From Verrucomicrobiota bacterium (GTDB lineage Bacteria; Verrucomicrobiota; Verrucomicrobiia; Opitutales; Opitutaceae), in assembly GCA_016235555.1 (NCBI GenBank), contig JACRKC010000103.1, positions 1-57,984 of the forward strand: a stretch of 57,984 bases of DNA. Reading direction: 5' to 3'. A program made the translations under genes and the position numbers. The notes below the pieces were generated by a model. That model was given only the letters and a program-made list of their open reading frames with translations, ran no database searches and was not told the DNA's origin. Shown in pieces: positions 9,619 through 18,385 of the stretch (the stretch's first letter is position 1; each line of letters begins with the position of its first letter).

Positions 9619-10533
9619 ATGCGCCCCGCCCCACTCCTCCGCTTTGCCACCGTTGTTCTGGCTGCGTTTCCCGCCGGTGCGCTCGGTGTTGCGCCCAAAG
9701 AAAACCGCATCGACTTCGCCGGCCGCCAACTCGCGCTCTGGGAGAAACGCGCCGTCGCGCCGAAGGCCGCGATTCTGCTCGTGCACGGTCGCACCTGGAG
9801 CAGCCGGCCGGACTTCGACCTGCAAGTGCCGGGCCGATCGCGCTCGGTCATGGACTCGCTCGTCGCACGCGGCTACGCGGTCTACGCGCTCGATCTGCCG
9901 GGTTACGGCGGCTCGCCGCGCCTCGCGACCGGCTGGCTGAGCCCCAATGAGGCCGTCGATGCAACCGGGGCGACGCTACGCTGGGTCGCGACCCACGGCG
10001 GCCTGCCAGGCAAACCGGCGCTGTTCGGCTGGTCCAACGGTGCGCGGGTCGCGCACCTCACTGCGCAGCGACACCCCGGGCTGATTTCCGACGTGATCCT
10101 TTTCGGGTTTCCAGGCGACCCTGCGAAACGCCTCGAACCCGTGGCCGAGCCAGCAACGCCACCGCGCGAGCGAAATACCGGCGAAGCCGCGGGCCGTGAC
10201 TTCATCACCCCGGGTTCGATCGAGCCCGAGGCCGTGCAGGCCTTCGTCACCGCCGCCCTGGCATCCGATCCCGTGCGAAGCGATTGGCGCCGACTCGAAG
10301 AATGGAACGAGACCGATCCGGCGAAACTACCGCTCCCGGTCCTTTTGCTTCAGGGCGTGTTCGATCCCTTCGCGCCAATCGAGGCCCAGGCGCGCTCCTT
10401 CGCAAAATTTGCGAATCCCGACCGTCAGTGGATCGTGCTGCCGCACAGTGATCATGCCGCGTTGATCGAGCAGGCGCACGCGGCGTTCATCGCTGCGATC
10501 GTCAATTTTCTCGAACGGCCGCGCACCCGATAG
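9619..10533 (+). CDS. Alpha/beta hydrolase, probably exported
   Basis: 304 aa from ATG 9619; upstream in-frame codons lie in the 9439-9562 repeat and are rejected. Signal-like N-terminus MRPAPLLRFATVVLAAFPAGALG. Alpha/beta hydrolase fold: AAILLVHGRTWSS (oxyanion loop), ALDLPGYGGSPR, nucleophile elbow GWSNGAR (about Ser139), acid in LLQGVFDPFAP and base in LPHSDHAALIE, so the Ser-Asp-His triad is complete. Substrate unknown; an ester or other small acyl compound is likely. It converges with rarA, 6 bp between stops. Confidence 0.87.
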   Translation: MRPAPLLRFATVVLAAFPAGALGVAPKENRIDFAGRQLALWEKRAVAPKAAILLVHGRTWSSRPDFDLQVPGRSRSVMDSLVARGYAVYALDLPGYGGSPRLATGWLSPNEAVDATGATLRWVATHGGLPGKPALFGWSNGARVAHLTAQRHPGLISDVILFGFPGDPAKRLEPVAEPATPPRERNTGEAAGRDFITPGSIEPEAVQAFVTAALASDPVRSDWRRLEEWNETDPAKLPLPVLLLQGVFDPFAPIEAQARSFAKFANPDRQWIVLPHSDHAALIEQAHAAFIAAIVNFLERPRTR

Positions 10534-10539
10534 CGTAGC

Positions 10540-11892
10540 TCAAGGTTTCAAGCGCATCCGCGCCTTCAGTTCCTTCCACCGCGCGAGACGGTCGGCGATT
10601 TTCGCCTCCCACGCGACCGGCTTCGGGGTGTAGAGGGAGAGCGGTTTTTCGAGGTAGTCCTGGCCGGTGATGTTCTCGGGGAAGTCGTGCGAGTAGTCGT
10701 AGCCCCGGCCCTGGCCGAGGCGCTTGTTGGCCTGGCCTTGGTTGCTGCGGAGCGCGGCGGGAATCGTCTGCACGGGCTGCTCCTTCAACACCCGGCGGGC
10801 TTCGCCAAGGGCCATCGTGGCGGAATTGCTCTTCGGCGCCGTCGCGATGTAGAGCGTCGCGTGGGCGAGCGTGAGCTCGGCCTCGGGCAACCCGATGAAC
10901 TCGACGGCATGGTGCGCCGCGACCGTGAGCGGCAGCGCCTGCGGATCGGCCAGGCCGACATCCTCGCTCGCCAGGATCACGAGCCGACGCGCGATGAACC
11001 GCGGGTCTTCACCACCGGCGAGCATCTTCGCGAGCCAATACATCGCCGCGTCCGGGTCGGAGCCACGGCAGCTCTTGATGAACGCGGAGATCGTATCGTA
11101 GTGCTCGTCCTCGTCGGCGTCGTAACGGATGCGCCGCTCCCGGGCGAAGACCTCGAGTTCAGCCGCCGTGAGTCCGGCCCGCTCAGGCAACCCGAGCACG
11201 AGGACTTCCAGCGCATTCAACGCCCGTCGCAGATCGCCATCGCAGAGCACCGCCAGGTCGGCGAGGATTTTGTCGTCGGCCGTCACGCTCCGGGCGCCGA
11301 GGCCGCGCTCGGCATCGGCCAGCGCGTGCTTCAACACCGCGGTGATCTGCGCCGCGGTGAGCGGATCGAGGCGGAAAAGGTGACTGCGCGACAAGAGCGG
11401 CGGATTGACGTAGAAACCCGGGTTGTGCGTGGTCGCCCCGATGAGGCGGACGTTGCCCTCCTCGACATCGGGCAGCAGCAGGTCCTGCTGTGATTTGTTG
11501 AACCGGTGCAGTTCGTCGATGAAGAGGATCGTCGCCGCTTCGGGCCGGCGGCGGGCGGCGGCGAGGATTTCGCGGAGCTCGGCGACGTTGGACATGACGG
11601 CGTTGACGCGCACGAAGCGGCTCCGCGTCTCGCGCGCGATGGCCTCGGCAATCGACGTTTTGCCGCTGCCCGGCGGACCGTAGAAGAGCAGCGAGCCGAA
11701 ACGGTTCTGCGCGACGAGCCGCGGGAGCAGGGAGCCGGGCTTGAGGATGTGTTCCTGTCCGACGATCTCAGCGAGATTGCGCGGGCGCATGCGCGCGGCG
11801 AGGGGTTGCGCGGCGGGCTTCACCGAGGCCGGCCACGAACCGGACGACGGCGCATCGTCGGCGAAGAGGTCGGTTTGGTCAGGCGCGGGCAT
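10540..11892 (-). CDS. rarA: Replication-associated recombination protein A (RarA/MgsA), AAA+ ATPase
   Basis: 450 aa from ATG 11892 (MPAPDQTDLFADD). An upstream start at 11925 would lie in the 11900-11971 repeat. Order: short N-terminal peptide (QTDLFADD resembles SSB/clamp-contacting tails, inference), AAA+ core with GPPGSGKTS (Walker A), LFIDELHRFNKSQQ (Walker B), sensor GATTHNPGFYVN and arginine finger region LLSRSHLF. The C-terminal MgsA tetramerisation domain has RGSDPDAAMYWLAKMLAGGEDPRFIARRL. It acts at stalled replication forks with SSB. It diverges from comEC. Confidence 0.95.
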   Translation of the reverse strand: MPAPDQTDLFADDAPSSGSWPASVKPAAQPLAARMRPRNLAEIVGQEHILKPGSLLPRLVAQNRFGSLLFYGPPGSGKTSIAEAIARETRSRFVRVNAVMSNVAELREILAAARRRPEAATILFIDELHRFNKSQQDLLLPDVEEGNVRLIGATTHNPGFYVNPPLLSRSHLFRLDPLTAAQITAVLKHALADAERGLGARSVTADDKILADLAVLCDGDLRRALNALEVLVLGLPERAGLTAAELEVFARERRIRYDADEDEHYDTISAFIKSCRGSDPDAAMYWLAKMLAGGEDPRFIARRLVILASEDVGLADPQALPLTVAAHHAVEFIGLPEAELTLAHATLYIATAPKSNSATMALGEARRVLKEQPVQTIPAALRSNQGQANKRLGQGRGYDYSHDFPENITGQDYLEKPLSLYTPKPVAWEAKIADRLARWKELKARMRLKP

Positions 11893-11899
11893 TTTCTGA

Positions 11900-11971
11900 A
11901 ACCACTTATGAACATTGATGAGCACTTATCAAAGCTCTGAAAATAAGTGTTCATCAGTGCGCATCAGTGGT
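11900..11971. repeat. Short-period inverted repeat, ACTGATG-type, rarA/comEC gap
   Basis: Arms 11900-11929 and 11943-11971 pair imperfectly and are built from degenerate units of about 9-10 bases (CACTTATGAA, CATTGATGA, GCACTTATC). Same family as 21898-21993. Confidence 0.8.
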
Positions 11972-11984
11972 GCATCTTGCAGCC

Positions 11985-13622
11985 ATGACCAGTCGTTCCC
12001 TTGGCCATCGCGCGCCGCTGCTTTGGCTCGTGCTGCCCCTCATCGCGGGATTGGTGGCTGGACGGATCGGCGAACCCGCCCCGGCGCCCTGGCTGCTCGG
12101 CGGCGCTCTGCTGGCTGCGGTGGTCGCCGTCGTGACCGCGTGGCGCGATGGCCGCGGGTGGGGCATCGCCGTTGGCGTCGCGATGTTTCTTTCCGGGTGG
12201 GCCGCGTATGCGCTCCACCGCGCACGCCTCCCGGCGTGGGATGCGCTCCCGCCCCGCGAAGTCCGGCTCGCGCTTCGCATCGACCGGGTGTTCGCCCAGA
12301 AAGATGCCCGCCGCGCCTCCGGCCTCGCCACCGTCGTCCGGGCGGACGATCACCTGCGCGAGCTCGCGGGCCAGCGGCTTTACTTTTCGCTCACGCTGGC
12401 GCGCGGCGAAACACCCCCGGTCCGTAGCGCCGAGGTGTCGGCCGTGGGCGTGCTGGTGACGCTGCCGCGCACTCCGCCGGCCGATTCGTTCGACGGCTAT
12501 CTCGCGGGCGCCGGCATGAATTTCCGGCTGACCCGCGGCCGGATCGTCGCCGAGACCCGCACCGCCCATGCCTATTACCGCTTCTGCGTCCGCATGGCGG
12601 AGCGGTTTCGCGCCACGCTGTCCGCCGGCATCGCTGCGAAACGGCCGGAACTCGCGGGGCTGCTGCGCGCGATGATGCTCGGAGAGACGCACGAACTCAG
12701 CGACGAGCAGCACACGCTCTTCATGCGCTCCGGCACCATGCATCTCTTCGCCATCTCCGGGCTCAATATCGCCGTCATCGCCGGGGCGCTCCAGACGGTG
12801 CTGCTGCTCCTGCATGTGCCGCGGTGGCCGCGGTTCCTGCTCGGTGCGATTTTGCTGTGGCTGTTCGTCGACATCACCGGGGCCTCACCGTCGGCGGTGC
12901 GGGCGTTCGTCATGGCCACCTTTTTTCAGGCCGCCCTTGTGCTGCGTCAACCGGGCAACCCCCTCGCCGCCATGGTCGCCTCCGCGCTCGCCGTGCTGTT
13001 GCTGGCTCCGCTCCAGGTGTTCAGCGCCAGCTTCCTGATGAGCTACGGCATCGTGCTGGCGTTGCTCGTGCTCGGGCTGCCACTCAGCGAGGCGTGGCTG
13101 GCCCGGTGGACGCCCTGGCGCGATGTCCCGGAGGCAACGTGGGCCTGGTGGCAGCACGCCGTGGCCGGGGCGTGGCGCTGGCTCGCCATCGCGCTCGCCA
13201 TCGGCCTCGCCACGACGCTCGTCAGCGTGATCACCGGCGTGCAGTTCTTCCGGTTGCTCACGCCCGGCGCCCTGTTCGCCAACCTCGTGCTCATCCCGGC
13301 GGCGATGCTCGTCACGCTGGGCGGTTTCGCCTCGGTGGTATGCGGACTCGCCGGCTGGGCCTGGGGCGCCTCCCTCTGCAATCACGCGGCCGCGCTCGTG
13401 CTCTTCGGCATCGAACGGGTCGTGCGGATGAGCGTGCAGGTCAAGGGCGCGTTCCTGCCGGCGCAATTCGCGGCGCCGTGGGTGGGCGGGATGGCGTTCG
13501 CGCTGTTGCTGACCGCGCTCCTCGCCGGCTACGCGGCAAACTGGCGCAAGGAGCGGGGCGGCTGGTGGCCGCCGTTCGCCCTCGTCGCGTTCGTGCTGAT
13601 TTTCGGCGTGAAATTCGGCTGA
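11985..13622 (+). CDS. comEC: ComEC/Rec2-family DNA uptake membrane channel, without C-terminal beta-lactamase domain
   Basis: 545 aa from ATG 11985; the GTG at 11967 falls in a repeat arm. N-terminal transmembrane helices and a small soluble OB-like domain (about 80-190) precede the competence domain with LFAISGLNIAVIAG, DITGASPSAVRAFVMA and FSASFLMSYGIVLAL. About ten membrane segments are visible. ComEC carries single-stranded DNA across the inner membrane during transformation. Full-length ComEC (about 750 aa) ends in a metallo-beta-lactamase nuclease domain; here the protein stops after the last helices (FALVAFVLIFGVKFG). Short forms are common in databases. Confidence 0.92.
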   Translation: MTSRSLGHRAPLLWLVLPLIAGLVAGRIGEPAPAPWLLGGALLAAVVAVVTAWRDGRGWGIAVGVAMFLSGWAAYALHRARLPAWDALPPREVRLALRIDRVFAQKDARRASGLATVVRADDHLRELAGQRLYFSLTLARGETPPVRSAEVSAVGVLVTLPRTPPADSFDGYLAGAGMNFRLTRGRIVAETRTAHAYYRFCVRMAERFRATLSAGIAAKRPELAGLLRAMMLGETHELSDEQHTLFMRSGTMHLFAISGLNIAVIAGALQTVLLLLHVPRWPRFLLGAILLWLFVDITGASPSAVRAFVMATFFQAALVLRQPGNPLAAMVASALAVLLLAPLQVFSASFLMSYGIVLALLVLGLPLSEAWLARWTPWRDVPEATWAWWQHAVAGAWRWLAIALAIGLATTLVSVITGVQFFRLLTPGALFANLVLIPAAMLVTLGGFASVVCGLAGWAWGASLCNHAAALVLFGIERVVRMSVQVKGAFLPAQFAAPWVGGMAFALLLTALLAGYAANWRKERGGWWPPFALVAFVLIFGVKFG

Positions 13623-13645
13623 GTTCGCCGACACTCTCCGCCGCC

Positions 13646-13945
13646 ATGAAAAGTGCCTACGAACTCGCGATGGAACGTCTCGCCAAATCCGATCCCGACG
13701 CCTCGCGTCCGCTCACGCCCGAGCAGAAGGCCCGGCTCGCAGAGATCGACCGCGTCTACAAGGGCAGACTCGCTGAGCGCGAAATCTTTCTGAAGAAACA
13801 ACTCGACGACGCCTACGCCGACCAGAAGGCCGAGGAGGTCGAGAAGGTCCAGAAACAGCTCGTGAGCGAACGGGCGCGGCTCGAGGAGGAACGCGAAGAC
13901 GAGAAGGAGCGGGTGCGGCGAGGTTTTGGCTCCGCCAAAACCTAA
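13646..13945 (+). CDS. Small charged coiled-coil hypothetical protein
   Basis: 99 aa from ATG 13646, 23 bp after comEC. Almost entirely helical and highly charged: LTPEQKARLAEIDRVYKGRL, then AEEVEKVQKQLVSERARLEE, with heptad spacing typical of a coiled coil. No family recognised. The last residues RRGFGSAKT are encoded by the perfect 10-3-10 hairpin at 13921-13943, so the C-terminus was probably set by the repeat. Confidence 0.75.
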   Translation: MKSAYELAMERLAKSDPDASRPLTPEQKARLAEIDRVYKGRLAEREIFLKKQLDDAYADQKAEEVEKVQKQLVSERARLEEEREDEKERVRRGFGSAKT

Positions 13946-13973
13946 GCTTTAGTTTTTCGCGGCGCGAAAAACT
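13921..13973. repeat. Pair of 10-3-10 hairpins at a convergent gene end
   Basis: Hairpin 1, 13921-13943: AGGTTTTGGC, loop TCC, GCCAAAACCT. Hairpin 2, 13951-13973: AGTTTTTCGC, loop GGC, GCGAAAAACT. Both are perfect. The first contains the end of the plus-strand gene, the second reaches the stop of the minus-strand gene. A bidirectional terminator role is plausible. Confidence 0.85.
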
Positions 13974-14742
13974 ACACGAACTCGAAATCCGCCACGAGCA
14001 CGTGGTGGTCGCTGGCGGGAGTCGGCTCGACCTTGTGGCCGACACAACGGAGCGACAGATTGTGGAAGGCGTGATCGAGCACATACGGCCGGCGCCGCCA
14101 CGTGATTTCCTTCGACTGCACCGTCGCATAGCCGCATTTGGCAAACTGTTCGATGAGCGTCTGGTGCTTGCTCACGTTGAAATCGCCCGAGAGCACGGTC
14201 GGTCCCGGCGAGGCCGCGAGCTGATCGGCGACCAGGTTGCGCTGGAAGGGATTGAGCGTGCTGCTCGAGCCGAGCATGAAGAACGCGAGCAGGTGGACAT
14301 TGAACAACTGCAACTCGCGACCATGCACCGTGGTCCTGGCACCGATCATCACCCGATCCGTGGGCGTCGTTTTCCGGCCAAAGAAATCGAACTCGATGGG
14401 CGGCGACGGCAGATCGAGCCGCATCGTATCGCGGAGCGGCGTGCGCGAGAAAATCGCCAGGCCGAGCCCGAAGGGCAGTTCGCGCGGATCGGCCTTGGGG
14501 TAGGAGAACCAGCTGTCGTAGCCGCGCAGGGCCGCCTTGAGCCGGGCGTAGTTCGGGGGCGGCTGGAGTTGCACGCCGCCGGGCAGCGCCTGCTCGACTT
14601 CCTGGAGGTGGATGATGTCGGCCTCGTGCCGGCGGATCTCGGTCAGCGTTTTTTCCAGGTCGATCGGCGCGCGGTCAGGATACGCGTCGTGCCATTCCTG
14701 GCCGAATTGCATGTTGAACTGGAGGAGGCGGAAGGTGCTCAT
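13972..14742 (-). CDS. Endonuclease/exonuclease/phosphatase (EEP) superfamily protein
   Basis: 256 aa from ATG 14742 (a GTG at 14745 is one codon earlier). The EEP metal site is complete: LLQFNMQFG (Asn), IIHLQEVEQ (Glu), FNVHLL, GDFNVSKHQ (Asp/Asn), VLDHAFHN (Asp-His) and SDHHVLVADF (catalytic His). No signal peptide. The superfamily covers AP endonucleases, sphingomyelinases and inositol phosphatases; lack of DNA-binding insertions and the short length do not decide between them. Ends in a 10-3-10 hairpin shared with the convergent gene. Confidence 0.87.
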   Translation of the reverse strand: MSTFRLLQFNMQFGQEWHDAYPDRAPIDLEKTLTEIRRHEADIIHLQEVEQALPGGVQLQPPPNYARLKAALRGYDSWFSYPKADPRELPFGLGLAIFSRTPLRDTMRLDLPSPPIEFDFFGRKTTPTDRVMIGARTTVHGRELQLFNVHLLAFFMLGSSSTLNPFQRNLVADQLAASPGPTVLSGDFNVSKHQTLIEQFAKCGYATVQSKEITWRRRPYVLDHAFHNLSLRCVGHKVEPTPASDHHVLVADFEFV

Positions 14743-14752
14743 CACAACGCGA

Positions 14753-15322
14753 CTATTTGCGGGCAGGCGAACTGACGCCTCCCGCCGGCGTCACCGCGGC
14801 ATCCGCCGTGACGGCCTGGCCGTCGGGCGAGTTCTTGCGGAAGACGAACCGGTTGATCCTGGCCGTGGTCGCGCCGTCCATCGCCGGGAAGCGCGCCATG
14901 TTGGAGGCGCTCGCCGCCGACAGGCTATCTTGATACTTCGCGACAGTCGGCGGTTTCCTGGTTTCGGCGGCGGTCACGATGGTGGCGTCGCGGTGATTGA
15001 ACGCGCTCATCGGCTGCTCGACGGTCTCGGGCCGGTTCACCTGCTTTTCGCGCACCACTTTTTCGCGCGTCTCTTCGATCGGGAGCGCCGCCCGGCGGTC
15101 GCCGACGGCGGCCTTGTGCTTGTCGATCGTCGTTTTGTCCACCCGCTTGTCCTGCACGACGTCGGCTCGCGGGAGATCATTTTTTTCCGGCGACACCGTG
15201 GCGGCCGGGGCGAACGGCTGGTTGCGCTGCGTGTAATCGACGGGCGTGGTCGCGTCGGCCCCTCGCGCGCCATCGGCGCTGAGGAGGCTGAGCGTCGCGA
15301 AGATGAGGCCAGGCAGCTTCAT
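14753..15322 (-). CDS. Exported hypothetical protein
   Basis: 189 aa from ATG 15322. MKLPGLIFATLSLLSADGARGAD is a signal peptide. The mature part is hydrophilic and rich in Lys, Asp, Thr and Val (KNDLPRADVVQDKRVDKTT, IEETREKVVREKQVNRPE), probably extended or helical, and ends in a disordered Ala/Gly tail. No family recognised. Ten bp upstream of the EEP gene on the same strand, so probably co-transcribed. Confidence 0.7.
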   Translation of the reverse strand: MKLPGLIFATLSLLSADGARGADATTPVDYTQRNQPFAPAATVSPEKNDLPRADVVQDKRVDKTTIDKHKAAVGDRRAALPIEETREKVVREKQVNRPETVEQPMSAFNHRDATIVTAAETRKPPTVAKYQDSLSAASASNMARFPAMDGATTARINRFVFRKNSPDGQAVTADAAVTPAGGVSSPARK

Positions 15323-15375
15323 GAATCGGGGAACGCCGCGAAAGGATGCAACGCCAACAGTTTGCGGCAACCCTT

Positions 15376-16737
15376 TTATTCCGGCTCGGCTGTTCCCTCC
15401 ACGACCCAATCGCGGGCCTCGGGCACCTGTTTGAAAAACTCGCGCAGCACTGCGCTCAGGTGCTCGGCGTAGCGGAAATGCGCGCCCATGCCGGTGCGCA
15501 GTTCGGCCTCGTAGATGAACTTGTCGGCATGGGTGCTGTGTTCGAACGGCGTCTGCGCCCCGAGCAGCAGCGAATAGAGATAAGCCGGCGAGCCGCGGTC
15601 CATGAGGTCGCGGGTAAGCGCGAGCTGGTCGGCGAGCAACGCCGCGTGCGGCGCGCGGTCGATCTCGGGCGGGAGATAGAAACCCGCCTGGATCAGCGGC
15701 GTGTAGCGGCAGCCCGTGCGATGGCGGTTGAGGTCGCGCAGCTCGGCGAGCGCCATGTTGTTCCAGGCGAAACTCACCCGCAGGCGGCGCGTCGCCGTGC
15801 CCTGCTGGCCGTATCGGTTGGCGCGGTGCCGCAGCGACTCGGCGACCGACTGCACCTCGCCGAGGAATGGCGGCGTCGCGCGATCGACGTGCACCCAAAC
15901 CTCGTCGGGGAGCTGCGCCGACGAGAGGCGCGCGCGACCGAGGGCGAGCGAGGTGGCGAGTTCCTGCGCGGCCTGCGCCTCGTAGGATTTCTCCGCGGCG
16001 CTGTGCCGCATCAACCGCGGCGACTGCTTGAGCAGCTCGTCGCGGATGAGTTTCGCGGCGGCGCGGGCCTCGGGTTGCGGCAGCGAGTCGAGGTGCTTCA
16101 CGGTGGTCGCCCACATGCGCGACGACTGGACGAGGCCGAGATTGGTGCGCGTCGCGAGCGGGATGAAGTAGCGCGCGCGGTCCAGCGCGTAGTTTTTGCG
16201 CAGGCGCGTGACCACGGCGGGCTTCGCGTCGGCCGGCAGGCGGACGCGCTCCGGCTGGGCCGTCGCGAGGGCGTCGAGGCGCGCATACTCGGCGTTGTAA
16301 GCGGCGAAGGCGCGGGCCAGCACGTCGTGCCACCGCGGCGCGAGGTCGGCCGGCACGCCCACCTCCTCGGCGGTGGGCAGGTTGGCCGCATCCATCGTGA
16401 TGTAGCGCGTGCTCGATTCCTGCCCGTCGGCCATCTGCGCGATCTCGAAGATTTTGTAGGCGAGCCACATCGAGACCCCATCGAGCGCGATCGCGAGGCC
16501 GCCCGTCAGGCCGCCGATTGACGCGTGCCCGTAGTCGACGAATTTCAGGATGCGGTCGATCGAGGCCTCGGGGTTGTTGACGTCGACCTTGGATAGAATC
16601 GCGGCGAGGCCGTCGTTGCTGCGCGAGTAGCGCGCGAGCACGGACGCGAGCAACTCGGGCGTGACTTTAGGGAGATCGGCAGCAGTGGGCGGTGGGACGA
16701 GGGCGAGACCGGTGATTCTCATGCGCGTTTCGGACAT
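15376..16737 (-). CDS. Double-length ThyX-like (FAD-dependent thymidylate synthase family) protein
   Basis: 453 aa from ATG 16737 (alternative ATG 16722). Two ThyX-like halves can be seen. Half 1 has DYGHASIG (about 68-75) and ESSTRYITMD (about 107-116), the end of the ThyX signature, but where RHR should be it reads YKIFEIAQMADGQ. Half 2 has LNRHRTGCRYTPL (about 336-348), which keeps RHR but lacks the intervening serine and NE residues. True ThyX is about 220-250 aa with one contiguous RHRxxSxNExSxRY-like motif. The two halves may together form one site, or this may be a non-synthase relative. It diverges from the GH5 gene. Confidence 0.75.
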   Translation of the reverse strand: MSETRMRITGLALVPPPTAADLPKVTPELLASVLARYSRSNDGLAAILSKVDVNNPEASIDRILKFVDYGHASIGGLTGGLAIALDGVSMWLAYKIFEIAQMADGQESSTRYITMDAANLPTAEEVGVPADLAPRWHDVLARAFAAYNAEYARLDALATAQPERVRLPADAKPAVVTRLRKNYALDRARYFIPLATRTNLGLVQSSRMWATTVKHLDSLPQPEARAAAKLIRDELLKQSPRLMRHSAAEKSYEAQAAQELATSLALGRARLSSAQLPDEVWVHVDRATPPFLGEVQSVAESLRHRANRYGQQGTATRRLRVSFAWNNMALAELRDLNRHRTGCRYTPLIQAGFYLPPEIDRAPHAALLADQLALTRDLMDRGSPAYLYSLLLGAQTPFEHSTHADKFIYEAELRTGMGAHFRYAEHLSAVLREFFKQVPEARDWVVEGTAEPE

Positions 16738-16840
16738 GGCCGCAAAGAGGCGCACCAGGCGCAAGAAGGAACGGGACCGCGTGGCAAAATCCGCGGAGGA
16801 AATGCGTGTGACTCGCCGCGCGCCCAGCCGTCATCACGCC

Positions 16841-18370
16841 ATGCGCCGCTTTCTTCTCCTCGCCGGTATTGCGACGATTTTGTCTTCTGCGCTCGCCGCA
16901 CCGCCGCGCACCTTCCCCTACCCGCGCCCGCTGCCAGAGCCGAGCGCGGCGAAGCTCCCCCGCTGGCGCGGCTTCAACCTGCTCTACTTCTTCAACGCCC
17001 GCTCTGCGCCGACGTCGCCGAACGTGATGGAGGAGGATTTCCGCCTCATCGCCTCGCTCGGCTTCAACTTCGTCCGTATCCCGATGGACTACCGCTGCTG
17101 GCTCCAAGGCGGCGATTGGGAGAAAATCGACGAAGGCAAACTCGCCGACATCGACCGCGTCGTCGCTCTCGGTGAAAAATACGGCGTCCACGTCTCGCTC
17201 AATTTCCACCGCGCGCCCGGCTACACCGTCGCCAAGCCCGCCGAGACACGCAGCCTGTGGAAAGACGCCGATGCGCAACGCGTGTGTGCGATGCACTGGG
17301 CGGCCTTCGCCCGACGCTACCAAGGCATCCCGAGCGCACGGCTGAGCTTCAATCTTTTCAACGAGCCCGCCGGCGTGACCGAGGCCGGCTACTTCGCCGT
17401 GGTGCGACGCATGGTCGAAGTCATCCGCGCCGAGGACCCGGGCCGCCTCGTGCTCTGCGACGGACTCGACTACGGCAACGTGCCGCCGCTGTCGTTGCGC
17501 GAGCTGGGCGTGGGTCTCTGCACGCGCGGTTACCGCCCGATGAACATCAGCCACTATCGCGCCAACTGGATCAACGGCGCCGACCGCATGCCGCCGCCCG
17601 AATGGCCTGCGCCGCAGGTGAGCGCGTTTCTCTACGGCAGCATGAAGAAGGAATTTCAGTCGCCGCTCGTGCTCACCGGCCCGCTCGGCGGCAAAACCCT
17701 GCGCCTCCACGTCAACACCGTCTCCTCCCGCGCGAAGATCGTCGCGACCGATGCCGCCGGCGCCACGCTCTGGGAACACCTCTTCGTGCCCGGCCCCGGC
17801 GAGGGCGAATGGCAAAAGGTCGTGCACCGCCCCGAATACGGCACCTACCAAAACATCTACGACCGCGACTACACCTTTGCGCTGCCCGCCGGCACGACCG
17901 AAGTGCAACTGCGCAACGTCGACGGCGACTGGCTCACGCTCAGTTGGCTCTCCGTCGAGTCCGAGGGCCGCACGTGGAAACTCAATCTCGTCGATTCCTG
18001 GGGCCTGCGCCAAACCGGCGCCGCGCGTTTCACCCCTGACGACCACGCCGCTGCGTTTCACGCCTCGGCCACGCTCGATCGCGCCTGGCTGCGTGACACC
18101 TGCTACGACCCATGGCGCGACGCGCAGCAGGCCGGCCTCGGCGTGATGATCGGCGAGATGGGCGCGTTTCAACACACGCCGCACGCCGTCGTGCTGCGCT
18201 GGATGGAAGACGTGCTCGCCACGGCCCGGGAGTCAGGCTTCGGCTGGGCCCTGTGGAACTTCCGCAGCGGCTTCGGCGTCCTCGACAGCAACCGCACCGA
18301 CATCACCTACGAAGAGTGGCAAGGCCACCAACTCGACCGCGCGATGCTGGAGCTGCTACAGAGATACTGA
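16841..18370 (+). CDS. Secreted glycoside hydrolase family 5 (cellulase-like) enzyme
   Basis: 509 aa from ATG 16841; the longer open frame upstream overlaps the thyX-like gene start. Signal peptide MRRFLLLAGIATILSSALAA. The GH5 barrel begins with WRGFNLLYFF and LGFNFVRIPMDYRCW. Acid/base Glu is in FNLFNEPAG (about E175), nucleophile Glu in VMIGEMGAF (about E439), and the end WALWNFRSGFGVLDS is typical. A non-barrel insert (about 260-400) splits the barrel before the nucleophile strand and looks like a beta-sandwich (LRLHVNTVSSRAKIVATD, TTEVQLRNVDGDWLTLSW), possibly carbohydrate-binding. Likely hydrolyses a beta-1,4-linked plant polysaccharide outside the cytoplasm. Ends 15 bp from the convergent NHL gene. 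Confidence 0.9.
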   Translation: MRRFLLLAGIATILSSALAAPPRTFPYPRPLPEPSAAKLPRWRGFNLLYFFNARSAPTSPNVMEEDFRLIASLGFNFVRIPMDYRCWLQGGDWEKIDEGKLADIDRVVALGEKYGVHVSLNFHRAPGYTVAKPAETRSLWKDADAQRVCAMHWAAFARRYQGIPSARLSFNLFNEPAGVTEAGYFAVVRRMVEVIRAEDPGRLVLCDGLDYGNVPPLSLRELGVGLCTRGYRPMNISHYRANWINGADRMPPPEWPAPQVSAFLYGSMKKEFQSPLVLTGPLGGKTLRLHVNTVSSRAKIVATDAAGATLWEHLFVPGPGEGEWQKVVHRPEYGTYQNIYDRDYTFALPAGTTEVQLRNVDGDWLTLSWLSVESEGRTWKLNLVDSWGLRQTGAARFTPDDHAAAFHASATLDRAWLRDTCYDPWRDAQQAGLGVMIGEMGAFQHTPHAVVLRWMEDVLATARESGFGWALWNFRSGFGVLDSNRTDITYEEWQGHQLDRAMLELLQRY

Positions 18371-18385
18371 GCAACACTGAGGCGA

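Noticed and set aside
11967-11984. GTG start for comEC at 11967
   Set aside because: The codon lies in the right arm of an intergenic repeat; ATG 11985 begins the plausible N-terminus.
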